A DNA stretch of 64,000 nucleotides from Aliiglaciecola sp. M165 (GTDB lineage: Bacteria > Pseudomonadota > Gammaproteobacteria > Enterobacterales > Alteromonadaceae): assembly GCF_007197995.1 (NCBI RefSeq), contig NZ_VKKH01000004.1:558001-622000 (forward strand), in the 5' to 3' direction. The position numbers were made by a program, and so were the translations under genes. Under the pieces are notes generated by a model. That model saw only the letters and a program-made list of their open reading frames with translations, had not been told where the DNA came from and made no database searches. The stretch's first letter is position 1, and every line of letters starts with the position of its first letter. Shown here piece after piece: positions 39,703 through 49,500 of this stretch.

Positions 39703-40110
39703 TTAAATACCGCTAAATAAACTGGCGAGTTTTGCCGTAATTCCATTACCGTTTCCGATAACTTGAGCTTGATTGCCAACCACCACCTGAATGTCTATTT
39801 GTTGCTCAGGAAAAATAGCTAGGGCCTCATTTTTAACCAAATCAATCATGTTTGACGAGGAAACTTCACCGGTGATATGAGCAACGCCTTCGTTGACATT
39901 CACTTCAATACGCTCCTTGGAAAGAGTTTTGTTAAACGCGATATTCGCTCTTAATCTTCCTTCAAGGCGTTTGCTTTGTGCATCAGCGTCCAACACTTTA
40001 AATTGTGTAATATGACGTTGCGATTCGTAATTATTTGCATGAACTTGGGTTGCATTTAATAACGTGAAGCCGAACGTGACGACAAATGCGAATATATAAA
40101 TTGTTTTCAT
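39703..40110 (-). CDS. Periplasmic BON-domain protein
   Basis: 135 residues with a signal peptide (1-25, QVHAN) and one BON domain (about 45-115). The domain contains RLRANIAFNKTLSKERIEVN and the BON signature GVAHITGEVSSSNMIDLVKN. BON domains bind membranes or ligands in stress-related periplasmic proteins such as OsmY. It follows another secreted protein gene on the same strand by 65 bp. Confidence 0.82.
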   Translation of the reverse strand: MKTIYIFAFVVTFGFTLLNATQVHANNYESQRHITQFKVLDADAQSKRLEGRLRANIAFNKTLSKERIEVNVNEGVAHITGEVSSSNMIDLVKNEALAIFPEQQIDIQVVVGNQAQVIGNGNGITAKLASLFSGI

Positions 40111-40175
40111 GACCTGCTCCTACTTTAGATTAATAAATGAAAATGGTGTCTTAAGGGTATGAACGATTCACAAGA

Positions 40176-40610
40176 TTACTTGTTGTATTTACTTCCGACT
40201 TTCACGCCGACGTTTTGACCTTTAAGTGTCACACTTAAAAATGGCCAGGCTTTGTTGCTCTCTCTTAATTGCATATCCAGTTCGGAGGAATACTGATGTT
40301 GAGTACGGCGATTAACTTTATATGTTGAGTTATCGCGTGCTTCATTGCGATTTGTCATCATCATGTGTTGGTCTTTAAACAAATTGATATTGGCCACATC
40401 GTTTGCGAAGGGTGATTTAAACAAATCTGCATCTAACTTTTGTTCATAATTCGCCTGCAGGTGCACAGAATTCTGTTTAACGATTTCTGTTGTATTCATA
40501 GCGGCAACCGTGTTGGCGGAAGCCACACCTGCTAAAACAGAAAAGGCAATCAGTGCAATGATGAATTGAATAAATATCTGACTTATGGTGTTGCGTACTG
40601 GCTGACTCAT
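40176..40610 (-). CDS. Secreted hypothetical protein
   Basis: 144 residues with a signal or anchor segment (about 10-32, FIQFIIALIAFSVLAGVASA) and a polar mature part rich in N, Q and K with no cysteine. No family recognised. AAGAGAAAAC precedes the ATG. It is divergent from a LysR gene 108 bases away and upstream of the BON gene, so LysR control of the pair is a reasonable inference. Confidence 0.65.
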   Translation of the reverse strand: MSQPVRNTISQIFIQFIIALIAFSVLAGVASANTVAAMNTTEIVKQNSVHLQANYEQKLDADLFKSPFANDVANINLFKDQHMMMTNRNEARDNSTYKVNRRTQHQYSSELDMQLRESNKAWPFLSVTLKGQNVGVKVGSKYNK

Positions 40611-40718
40611 TTTGTTTTCTCTTAAGCTTTGTTGATTTGATGTGCAAACTATAGCGTCGAGTTGATATTTTAAAAATAGACATTTATGATTAACATAATT
40701 TCATTTTTGGAATAATGC

Positions 40719-41624
40719 ATGCAAAGTCAATACGACGACCTCGATATCTTTTGCACGGTGGCGAATTTCAATAGCTATTACCAAGCAGCCAAACATTTGG
40801 GCATGCCACACAGCACGGTAAGTCGCAGGGTCGCTAATCTTGAAGAAAAACTCTCCGCACAGCTCATTATCAGAACAACTCGTCAAATGCGCTTAACTGA
40901 GAAAGGCAAAGCTTTGTTTGAACAAACCCAGCCACTGCTCAGCCAGTTGAAAGTCGCCGTCTCTGACTCACTGGACGAAGACGGGGAGCTCAAAGGACCG
41001 CTAAGGATCACTATGCCTACTCGGGTTGGGCTCGATTACATGGGTGAAATACTTTTAGAGTTCAACAAATTACACCCAGGTTTAGAGTTATTCATCGAGC
41101 TGAACAATGAAAACACTGACTTAGTCAAAGAAAATATCGATCTGGCATTTCGTGTAGGGCCTTTAGTCGATTCTTCGGCAATAGCCGTTAGACTTTGGGA
41201 TATCCCGTTTCGTTTGCTTGCTCATCAGGACCTTGTGCAAAGGTATAACCTGACCTGCGGCAATTTTGAACTTAAACAACTAGCCAATTTACCCTGTGCT
41301 ATCTCATTCCCTCAAAACAGGTGGTTATTCGAGCATGATAGACAAGGAGAAATCAGTGTCACGCCAAAACCTTCATTGCAAGTTAACGACTTAACCATAG
41401 CGTTAGAAGCTGCTAAAAAAGGACTAGGCATCGTATACGTACCTGAAATAATTTTGAAGAATGCGTCAGATTGTAGTGAACTTGTCGATTTGAGATGTGA
41501 CAACTGGCAACCGACGAAACGGACAATGTTTGCGTTTTACACGGCAAATCGCACTTCTTCGCGAAAAATCAAAGCCGTGGTGGAATACGTCAAACACGCT
41601 TACAAATTGAAGTTTGGTGAATAA
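40719..41624 (+). CDS. LysR-family transcriptional regulator
   Basis: 301 residues. The winged helix-turn-helix is at 5-65 (IFCTVANFNSYYQAAKHLGM, HSTVSRRVANLEEKL), and a periplasmic-binding-protein-like effector domain runs from about 90 to 295. The sequence is close to the large LysR subgroup with short linkers and R-T-T-R-Q in the wing. It is divergent from the secreted 144-residue gene, the classic LysR-target layout. Confidence 0.93.
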   Translation: MQSQYDDLDIFCTVANFNSYYQAAKHLGMPHSTVSRRVANLEEKLSAQLIIRTTRQMRLTEKGKALFEQTQPLLSQLKVAVSDSLDEDGELKGPLRITMPTRVGLDYMGEILLEFNKLHPGLELFIELNNENTDLVKENIDLAFRVGPLVDSSAIAVRLWDIPFRLLAHQDLVQRYNLTCGNFELKQLANLPCAISFPQNRWLFEHDRQGEISVTPKPSLQVNDLTIALEAAKKGLGIVYVPEIILKNASDCSELVDLRCDNWQPTKRTMFAFYTANRTSSRKIKAVVEYVKHAYKLKFGE

Positions 41625-41635
41625 GGCTCTATGAA

Positions 41636-41842
41636 ATGAATGAACCTGAAGAACAAAACTGGCTCACTAAATACCTTAGTTTAACTGAGATAGTGGGCTG
41701 GGTACTGTGCATATGTGGCATGATGGTGATTGTCTTTGCCAAAGAGCTCTCTCCTGAGTTATTACCCTTCGCCTGGGCCGCAGCGATTATAGGAGCAGGC
41801 ATACTAGGCTGGGGTATGGGCCGCAAGCACAAGAGAAAATAA
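41636..41842 (+). CDS. Small two-helix membrane protein
   Basis: 68 residues. Hydrophobic helices at about 17-35 (IVGWVLCICGMMVIVFA) and 44-60 (FAWAAAIIGAGILGWGM) are followed by a basic tail GRKHKRK that favours a cytoplasmic C-terminus. It starts 11 bases after the LysR stop with AAGG upstream. No family recognised. Confidence 0.6.
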   Translation: MNEPEEQNWLTKYLSLTEIVGWVLCICGMMVIVFAKELSPELLPFAWAAAIIGAGILGWGMGRKHKRK

Positions 41843-41849
41843 AACTGCG

Positions 41850-41880
41850 CTGCGGCATTTCTTATCCGGGATTGGGGTTA
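41850..41880. repeat. Solo copy of repeat family A
   Basis: CTTATCCGGGATTGGGGTTA is identical over 20 bases to the right end of the 232-bp element at 20465-20484, and both are preceded by a GC-rich GGC-T-T-like stretch. It fills the gap between a plus-strand gene and the convergent threonine synthase gene. Confidence 0.75.
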
Positions 41881-41881
41881 A

Positions 41882-43129
41882 TTAGACGCTAAACAAGTGC
41901 CTGACATTTGGAAAATACTTTTCTGCACTTCCCGTGTTAAAACACACGATGCGATCGGTGCTAAAAACGAGTCCTCGTTTTTTAGCGATTTCCACCGCAG
42001 CAATGGTTGCAGCGCCCTCAGGACCGATCAACATTGAAAATTGCTTGAACATCTTTTGTGTGTGCTGGGCAATTTGAGTTTCACTTACAGCGATCGCCGC
42101 ACCCTGACTCTGCCGCAAAATTGCAAGCACCGCTTTTTGTCCTACTCCTCCAGGCACATTTAAGCCTGTCGCCAGGGTTTGACCACCGTTTGTGGCGATG
42201 GTGTCTTCCAAGTCGTTGTCCATCGCATCAACTATGGGTGCATTGGCTTCACTTTGCACCGCAATGATTTTTGGACGCTTTGCATTAATCACACCGAGCT
42301 GCTCAAGTTCATCAAACGCTTTCCACATTCCCAAGATCCCTGTGCCGCCACCGATAGGGTAAAAGACTACATCTGGAAGCTCCCACTCGCGAGACATTTG
42401 ATTAGGTTCGGCTAATTCCAACCCCATGGTTTTTTTACCTTCAATGCGCCAACCAGGTTCTTGAAAAGTGGCACAATTAAAAAAACCTTGAGGCAGGTAT
42501 TTTTCTTTCATTAAGGCTCCCGCCTCTCTGATGGTGCCCTTCACAAGATCAAGCTTTATTTTGTCATTGATTACACTATAAGCAGCCACTTTGCCCATAA
42601 TTGGCATAGGGGTGTCATCAGGCATAACCACTGCGACTTCAAAGCCATAATGCTGTCCATACTCTGACAAAGAGTCACCCGCATTGCCTTGAGTAGGGAC
42701 AACCAGCTTATTGAGGCCAAAATGTTTAGCCATAGTTGCCACCATTGCCATTCCGCGGTCCTTAAAACTGCCCGTCGGATTGGCCCCAAAACCCTCATAA
42801 GGTTGCCCTTCTTCCTTGAAATAGATGCAGTCAAAAAAGGTCTCAAAACAAGAGTAAGCACTCACATCAATCAACGGCGTATGACCTTCACCTAAGGTAC
42901 ATACTTTGTGTTTGTCCGTACCGATATCAAAAGGCAATAAAGGCCCAAACCGCCACATATTTGCCACATTGGGATGATACCAATCCATCCCCTTGTAGTG
43001 CTCTTTGATACTCTGTATGTCTAAGACCATTTGCACGGGACGATTGTCCTTGGGGCATAAATTCATTGGCCTATCTACCGGATATTGTGTTCCACATTCA
43101 GTGCAGACGAGATGTTTGACGTACTTCAT
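41882..43129 (-). CDS. Threonine synthase-like PLP enzyme
   Basis: 415 residues of the threonine synthase/threonine dehydratase fold. N-terminal zinc-ribbon-like cysteines C9, C12 and C25 (CTEC, LCPKD) lack the usual fourth cysteine. The PLP lysine is K123 in PTGSFKDRGMAM, and the phosphate loop is IGGGTGILGMW. The substrate would be O-phosphohomoserine if it is a true ThrC, but thrA and thrB are not adjacent, so a paralogous role is possible. Its start overlaps the stop of the upstream thioredoxin-like gene by 4 bases (ATGA). Confidence 0.85.
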   Translation of the reverse strand: MKYVKHLVCTECGTQYPVDRPMNLCPKDNRPVQMVLDIQSIKEHYKGMDWYHPNVANMWRFGPLLPFDIGTDKHKVCTLGEGHTPLIDVSAYSCFETFFDCIYFKEEGQPYEGFGANPTGSFKDRGMAMVATMAKHFGLNKLVVPTQGNAGDSLSEYGQHYGFEVAVVMPDDTPMPIMGKVAAYSVINDKIKLDLVKGTIREAGALMKEKYLPQGFFNCATFQEPGWRIEGKKTMGLELAEPNQMSREWELPDVVFYPIGGGTGILGMWKAFDELEQLGVINAKRPKIIAVQSEANAPIVDAMDNDLEDTIATNGGQTLATGLNVPGGVGQKAVLAILRQSQGAAIAVSETQIAQHTQKMFKQFSMLIGPEGAATIAAVEIAKKRGLVFSTDRIVCFNTGSAEKYFPNVRHLFSV

Positions 43130-43920
43130 CGGTTATTCCAGCTAAACTCGTCGTATGTAGGTAGTGCCAAAGGTAAAGGTGCTCGTTGCCTAGCCTGCTG
43201 ATACAATTTTTGAAGATCTTTTTGCAATTGCGAACGAAAACCTCTGACTTCTTTCCATTGATTGATAAATTCATCAGTGACTTGACCACTTTGATCCTCA
43301 GCAAGCATTCCGGGTACCAGCTGCTGGTAAGCATCCATTAGCCGTTGTGACTGAAATTGCTCAAACATGCTAATTTGAGCTTTGTAGGCTGCTCCTAAGG
43401 TTGCGGGGATACTGACATTGCCAGGATCAAACTCTGAAAAATATTCTGTATATTTGGATAATGGGACGCTGTCGGCCATTGCCCAGATCTGCAAGGTTTC
43501 TCCGTTGATGAGCGACTCGCTCTGAGGGTCTACAACCAATACCGTAGGTGTAGCATAATAGTGAGCTTGCCCAAAGCGCTGCGTAATACTTCTTAAGTCA
43601 TTGTAATAACCCACATCGATGAACACCGTTTGAAATCGCTTATCAATAATTTCGCGCAATTTAGGGGTTTCAAATTTTTCCGCAAATCCTCTGCTGTCAT
43701 GACACCATTGGGCCCCTAAAACAATAAGCGCTAATTTGTTTTCATCTTTAGCCTTTTTAAGCACCTGATCAACTTGCCCCATCGGATTGTCATTAGCAAC
43801 ATATACAGACTGAGTATCTGAATGGCCTGAATCTTTCGCTTCGACTGAGGCTGGAAATGCGGTTAAAACGCTAAGCGCTAGAACAACAAGCAAGTTTAAT
43901 GATATAAGGTGTTTTAGCAT
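43126..43920 (-). CDS. Secreted thioredoxin-fold protein with a CxxS site
   Basis: 264 residues with a signal peptide (about 1-28) and a thioredoxin-like domain (about 48-160): LALIVLGAQWCHDSRGFAEKF carries C-H-D-S in place of CxxC, and ATPTVLVVDPQ holds the cis-proline. A single active-site cysteine suggests an isomerase-like, monothiol or binding role. The C-terminal 100 residues are helical and unassigned. It is translationally coupled to the threonine-synthase-like gene. Confidence 0.78.
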   Translation of the reverse strand: MLKHLISLNLLVVLALSVLTAFPASVEAKDSGHSDTQSVYVANDNPMGQVDQVLKKAKDENKLALIVLGAQWCHDSRGFAEKFETPKLREIIDKRFQTVFIDVGYYNDLRSITQRFGQAHYYATPTVLVVDPQSESLINGETLQIWAMADSVPLSKYTEYFSEFDPGNVSIPATLGAAYKAQISMFEQFQSQRLMDAYQQLVPGMLAEDQSGQVTDEFINQWKEVRGFRSQLQKDLQKLYQQARQRAPLPLALPTYDEFSWNNR

Positions 43921-44048
43921 GGTTTTTCCATCAAAAATGAATTATGGCTTTATGTTTAACGCATTGAACGTAAAAGTAAATCTGTTTAGGTAGTATAATG
44001 TGGAATTCGATACCAACATTTCCTATTCTTCTTTAAAAGGATCTCATC

Positions 44049-44429
44049 ATGTCTGCTCAATTTAACGACATCATTCAAATGCCTGCTGAAAAACGTCACG
44101 CTTACTTATTGACGCAAGTATCTCTTCACAAAAAATTGTGGATCCTCACTGATGAACATGGCGCAGTGATGTTAAATAGCGATGATGAAGACTGCGTACC
44201 TGTATGGCCGGGCGAGGAGTTTGCAAAATATTGGGCAACGGGTGACTGGGCAGATTGCAACCCACAAGCTATTTCTCTCGAAGATTGGTTAGCTCGTTGG
44301 ACGAGTGGTCTGGAAGGTGACGGCGTATGTGTCGCTGTTTTTCCAAATCCTGAGGAAGAGGGTGTCGTGGTTTTTCCCGATGTTTTTGATTCAGAGCTGC
44401 GCGAGAAATCTAAAACCAAATTAAATTAA
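44049..44429 (+). CDS. DUF2750 protein
   Basis: 126-residue soluble acidic protein. Segments RHAYLLTQVSLHKKLWIL, VPVWPGEEFAKYWATGDWAD and AVFPNPEEEGVVVFPDVF are typical of DUF2750, a small family of unknown function in gammaproteobacteria. AAAAGGATC precedes the ATG. Single gene with its own short promoter region. Confidence 0.85.
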   Translation: MSAQFNDIIQMPAEKRHAYLLTQVSLHKKLWILTDEHGAVMLNSDDEDCVPVWPGEEFAKYWATGDWADCNPQAISLEDWLARWTSGLEGDGVCVAVFPNPEEEGVVVFPDVFDSELREKSKTKLN

Positions 44430-44449
44430 CGTATCCAAAGTTGGGGCGT

Positions 44450-45028
44450 TCAGGCTTTTCTTGGGTCGGTTGCAGTCGCTTCAATACGTTGACTGTTGTT
44501 ATCGCGAAATGCACGCAGGTCGGCCATATTATTGAGATCATGTAGCGTTCTAAACTCGATCCAATCAATTAAACTGAACAGGCAAATAGATGGATAATTC
44601 CAATCTTCGAACGTGCCCTGGCTAACCAGATCATTCAAATGAGAGAGCGTTGACTCAACGCGCTCACGCTGCAACTTAAAATACATTTTGTCTTCACTTG
44701 TATCAATTTCAGAGCGCCCTAACAGCAACATCTGAACCAGTGAATCTGTGGCTGCATCAATTAACGTGAGCTGATTTTCTTGCTCCCAACTTGGCACTGG
44801 GTAGTCGAACTTTTCAGTGAGATAGCGGTAAATCACTCTTGAATCGAAGATCACATTGGCATCATCTTCTATCATCGGTATTTTCAACGTTGGATTGCGT
44901 TCAGCCAGGGTCACTCTGTCTTTTCCAGCAAATATTTCTAAATTAATAAATTCGTGTTCAACATTGGCCATCCACATTCGAAGCCTACGAACAAAAGGAG
45001 AAGTTGTAGAACCGTAAAGTTTAATCAT
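44450..45028 (-). CDS. Glutathione S-transferase family protein
   Basis: 192 residues: an N-terminal thioredoxin-like GST domain (IKLYGSTTSPFVRRLRMWM, then NPTLKIPMIEDDANVIFDSRVIYRYL) and a helical C-terminal domain. The catalytic-type Ser/Cys position is occupied by S in TTSPFVRR. It resembles small stress-type GSTs; the substrate is unknown. No operon partner. Confidence 0.85.
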   Translation of the reverse strand: MIKLYGSTTSPFVRRLRMWMANVEHEFINLEIFAGKDRVTLAERNPTLKIPMIEDDANVIFDSRVIYRYLTEKFDYPVPSWEQENQLTLIDAATDSLVQMLLLGRSEIDTSEDKMYFKLQRERVESTLSHLNDLVSQGTFEDWNYPSICLFSLIDWIEFRTLHDLNNMADLRAFRDNNSQRIEATATDPRKA

Positions 45029-45094
45029 GTTATCAACTTATATTTCACGTCAATGTTAATCTACATCAAATTTAGCACAAGAAATCTTCAGCCA

Positions 45095-46501
45095 TTAGGG
45101 TTGCACCCCAAAATTTGCGCTTAAAAACTCTTTTTCGTTGGGAAACAACGACTTCAATTTACCTGATTCCAGCATTGCTCTCATATTTTTTTCGAAATGA
45201 TACTTTAACCCACGGCCTCTGGGGCTATTTTGAAATACAACAAACAATGGAGACCCTTTAAGGACTTCTTTTTTGACGAACCTGGCGATTTCAGATTCAA
45301 ACAAGTCCAATTCATAATCTAGGAATATGTCTACTCTACCGTTATCAACTAAGCGAATACAGTCGTCTATTTTTGGTACTTCATGAATTTCGACGGTGTC
45401 TGGCAAAGCAACTTTAAATTCGTAACCCAGGATAAAACACGCTGTTCCCGGTGAGCTTCCCGAGAGCACTGATTGCAATATTTCTTCACTTTTGGCAAAG
45501 GCCGTGACAGGAATTTCATAATCAATATGAATGTCGGAAAGTATGCCATTTTCTCCGCGTTCGAAGGCGTATGCGCCAATCAAAATATCAGCTTCACCGT
45601 CGTAAAAAGACTGCTTTGCCCGTTTCCAGTTCGTCACCTTTGTGACCACGTCGCTAGCAACTTTAGCTAAGGCGGAGTCCAATATTTTGAAGTAGGTGCC
45701 ATCCTTAGAATCCGTATATTGATACCATTGTGCTGTTGCTCCATTGACGACACCGTAATCTACGATTTCCTTATTGTAAAAAAGATCAGACAAACCATAA
45801 ATCTTTTGCAAACCCTGCAACTCACCGCTTTTTTCCATTTGCTGCAAGGTGGCATGTAGTTCTGGCACCAAATGTTCATGCTTTTTATGGATATAATGAT
45901 AATCTGGCAATGAAACTAGCGTGGTTTTTATCCACTCTTGCCCCATTGTATAAAACTCTGGTGGAACGTTGGTACTGCTCATGACCGCGCCTTCAACTCG
46001 TCCCTCCATAAGCATTTCAAACGCTTGTTTTGGTCGCGTTGTATAGATGACATCAATGGGATTCTCTTGCGCTAATCTAAATGTCTCAAAGGCCCGAAAA
46101 CCTCTTGTCGTTGCAACACGAGAAATCGTATTAATGTTGCAGGCCCCACATTTTCGGCGATCAGCGATCATCACCAAATCAAAATGTAAGATAGGAAAAG
46201 GTATTTTGACTAAATTGGGGTAATCTTTTTCAACGTCCCCCACACGGGCTCGCAATCCATCAAGACGTCCTGAATTTGCTTCGATGAAACTGCGTGCAAG
46301 TGGCACATTTTCATATGCAATTTGATATCCCAATTTAGCATAAATTTTCTGCAAAATGGCCTGCACGTAGAGCGCTTCTGCACTGGTACTAGGTCCTTCA
46401 AGCAAAATTGTGTTGGTCGCCTTACGCTCACTAGATTGAGCATAAAAGGTGATGACTGACGCCACAACTATAAAAAGTAACTGGCATTTTTTAACAATCA
46501 T
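45095..46501 (-). CDS. Tandem family-3 solute-binding domain protein
   Basis: 468 residues with a signal peptide (about 1-23) and two periplasmic binding-protein lobes in sequence: one to about 245, starting TILLEGPSTSAEALYVQAIL, and one from about 260 to the end with KRAKQSFYDGEADILIGAY. Both resemble SBP_bac_3 domains. No membrane segment or signalling domain follows, so it is not a sensor kinase. The start ATG 46501 is chosen because the 25 upstream codons lie inside the RND gene. It is 25 bases downstream of that gene on the same strand. Confidence 0.75.
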   Translation of the reverse strand: MIVKKCQLLFIVVASVITFYAQSSERKATNTILLEGPSTSAEALYVQAILQKIYAKLGYQIAYENVPLARSFIEANSGRLDGLRARVGDVEKDYPNLVKIPFPILHFDLVMIADRRKCGACNINTISRVATTRGFRAFETFRLAQENPIDVIYTTRPKQAFEMLMEGRVEGAVMSSTNVPPEFYTMGQEWIKTTLVSLPDYHYIHKKHEHLVPELHATLQQMEKSGELQGLQKIYGLSDLFYNKEIVDYGVVNGATAQWYQYTDSKDGTYFKILDSALAKVASDVVTKVTNWKRAKQSFYDGEADILIGAYAFERGENGILSDIHIDYEIPVTAFAKSEEILQSVLSGSSPGTACFILGYEFKVALPDTVEIHEVPKIDDCIRLVDNGRVDIFLDYELDLFESEIARFVKKEVLKGSPLFVVFQNSPRGRGLKYHFEKNMRAMLESGKLKSLFPNEKEFLSANFGVQP

Positions 46502-46526
46502 ATTTAAAGACCCTGGCGACTTTGCC

Positions 46527-49500
46527 CTAATACTCTGTTTGTACGCGCATTCGACGTGCAGCAAAGTATAGGTCAATACGGTCTTTTAGTGCGAGTAAAC
46601 ATGGTGTCAATACTAAAGTTAACAATGTGGCAAAGGCTAAACCGCCTGCTACCGCTGTAGCCAATTGTGACCACCATTGTGTAGAAGGACCACCAACATC
46701 AACATAGCGGCCAATAAAGTCTATGTTCACTTCCATTACCATGGGTAACAAGCCTAAAATTGTCGTTACCGTTGTCAATAGCACAGGGCGTAGACGCTGG
46801 GCGCCAGTGCGCAAAATCGCGTCTGTTGCGTTTAAGCCTTCTTTTCGCAAAATGTTGTAAGTATCAATTAATACAATATTGTTGTTTACCACTATCCCTG
46901 CCAAGGCAATAACGCCTACTCCTGACATGATCGTGCCAAAGGGCTTTTGGAAAATAAGCAAGCCAAGGAATACACCAACAATTGAAAACAATACGGCACT
47001 TAGGATCAAAAACGCTTGGTAGAAGCTATTAAATTGGGTAACCAAAATTATCGCCATAACAAAAAGTGCCACAAAAAAGGCGTTTAACAAGAATTCTTGG
47101 GATTCCTGTTGCTGTTCGTTTTGTCCTTTTACTGTCAATTCCACCCGAGGGTCAATATTGAGAGAAGGCAGTTGCTCCATCATTTCAGGTAATGCCAGGC
47201 TAAGAAGCTCTCCGGGAACCATGTTTGCTTCAACGGTTAAAACACGTTTGCTATCAATGTGCCTGATTAAGTCAGTTTTCGGTTGAGCAATTCTTTCAAC
47301 AAAATTACCAATGGGTACCATTCCTGAAGGTGTTTTGAGCCGCAATTCATCCAATTTACCAATGTATCGATCGGACTCGGGGAAGCGCACTCGAATATCC
47401 AATTCATCATCCACGTCATCTGGACGATATTCACCTATTTTCAAGCCATTGGTAACAAATTGAACGGTGCTTCCAACCAATGCAGCATCAGCACCAAAAC
47501 GCGCTGCATCACTACGATTGACTTTTAGTTGCCACTCAATACCCGGTTTAGGCGCCGTATCGCCTACGGAAGTAAACTTCGGATTATCATCCAACGCTTT
47601 ACGCAATTTCAACGCGGCATCATTAAGCAGCTCCGGATAACGAGAAGAAATTTGTATTTGCAGATCTTTTCCTGACTGGGGACTATTTTGATCTGGTGTG
47701 ATTTCAATATCCAAGCCCGGCATATTTTCTAGCCGTTGTTGCACCTCCTTGAGCACATCATCTGAATGTGGCCGCAAGTGCCAATCAACCAAATTAAGCC
47801 GTAAATAACCGATTTCATCTCGCCCACCTGAGCGCGCATAAAGGGTTTGAATTTCTTCCATATCAATGAGCTTTTCTTCGACTTCTTGAATAATTCCGTC
47901 TTTTTCAAGGATCGAAAAATCACCGGTTGAACGCACGTTAATATTGATGCCTGTGCTATCTACGTGAGGAAAAAACTCTACACCTAATCCAGAAGCGCTA
48001 TACCCTGTAAAAGTGATAATGGCGACCAGTATCGCCACGCCCAAACTCTTTAGAGGGTGACCGATGGCTAGTGAAAGGAAACGAATGTATTTACCGGTAA
48101 ATCCACTCAAACTATGAATATCACCCGTTTCGGCCTGTAACAATTGTTCGCGCACTTCCGGTTTGATAAAACGAGGTTTGCCAAATGCTCCACCCAAAGT
48201 CGGTACAAAGATTAGTGCCATAAGCAAAGATGCGGATAACACAGCTATCAAGGTAAAGGGCAAAAACTTCATAAACTCGCCCATCATACCTGGCCAGAAC
48301 ATCAGCGGTGCAAATGCCGCCAATGTTGTTGCTGTTGAGGCTATAATCGGCCAAGCCATTCTATGCGCAGCCGCGCGATAAGCACTTTTTTTATCCTGTC
48401 CTTCACTCATACATCGGTCGGCGTATTCGGTCACAACAATGGCACCGTCCACCAGCATACCTACTGCCATAATCAGTGAAAACAGTACGACCATATTTAA
48501 GGTATAGCCAAACAGCGAAATCAATAAAATACCCGTCAAAAAAGACCCCGGTATCGACACGCCCACTAAAATTGCAGTGCGAACCCCCAAGATGGCAACA
48601 ATGACAATGGCAACTAACACGATGGCGCTGGATACATTGTTCTGTAAGTCTGAAAGCATCATGTTGACATCAACGGACTGATCACCGGTGTAGGTGACGA
48701 TTACACTGTTAGGCCATAAGGCTGAATTCTTGGCTGCTTCAACAACTTCTTTGGTCTTTTCAACGGTTAATAACAGATTTTCACCGGGGCGTTTTTTCAC
48801 CTCAAGGGAAACCGAAGGATTCGTATTTAATCTCGCATAGCTGTTTGGATCTTTATAAGAGCGTCTAACTTGTGCAACATCCTGAAAAGTTATTACTCGG
48901 TCACCTTCAACTTTGATCGGTTGTTCCATCACATCTTTGACGTTCTCAAACACAGACGGAACCTTGACAGCAAAGCTTCCATTTCCGGTATCCATCGTGC
49001 CCGCAGGAACCAAACGATTGTTTCGAGACAACAGGTTAAAAATATCATTCTGATCTAGTCCGTAGGATTCCATCAATAGCGGATCGACAATGATTTCGAC
49101 AATATCTTCTCGGTCGCCACCAATATCGACTTCCAGTACTTCTGACAAACCTTCAAGCGCGTTTTTAAGCTCTCGAGCCGTCATTACCAGTGCTCTTTCA
49201 GATACCGGCCCAGACAGAACAACCGTTACAACTGCTTGCTGCCCTGCCATGGTGATTTCATGTATCGTAGGCTCTTCGGTTTCCTCGGGTAGCTTCGCCC
49301 GAGCAACAGTGACCTTATCACGAACATCTGCCAACGCATTTTTAGAATCGAATCCAGCGATAAACTCCATGGTGATACTTGCCGAGCCCTCTGCGGCTGT
49401 GGCTTTCATTTCCTTGATACCTTCGATGGAGCGAAGTTCTCGTTCCATTGGTTTCACTAACATTCTCTCGGCATCTTCTGGAGCGATGCCGTCATGGACA

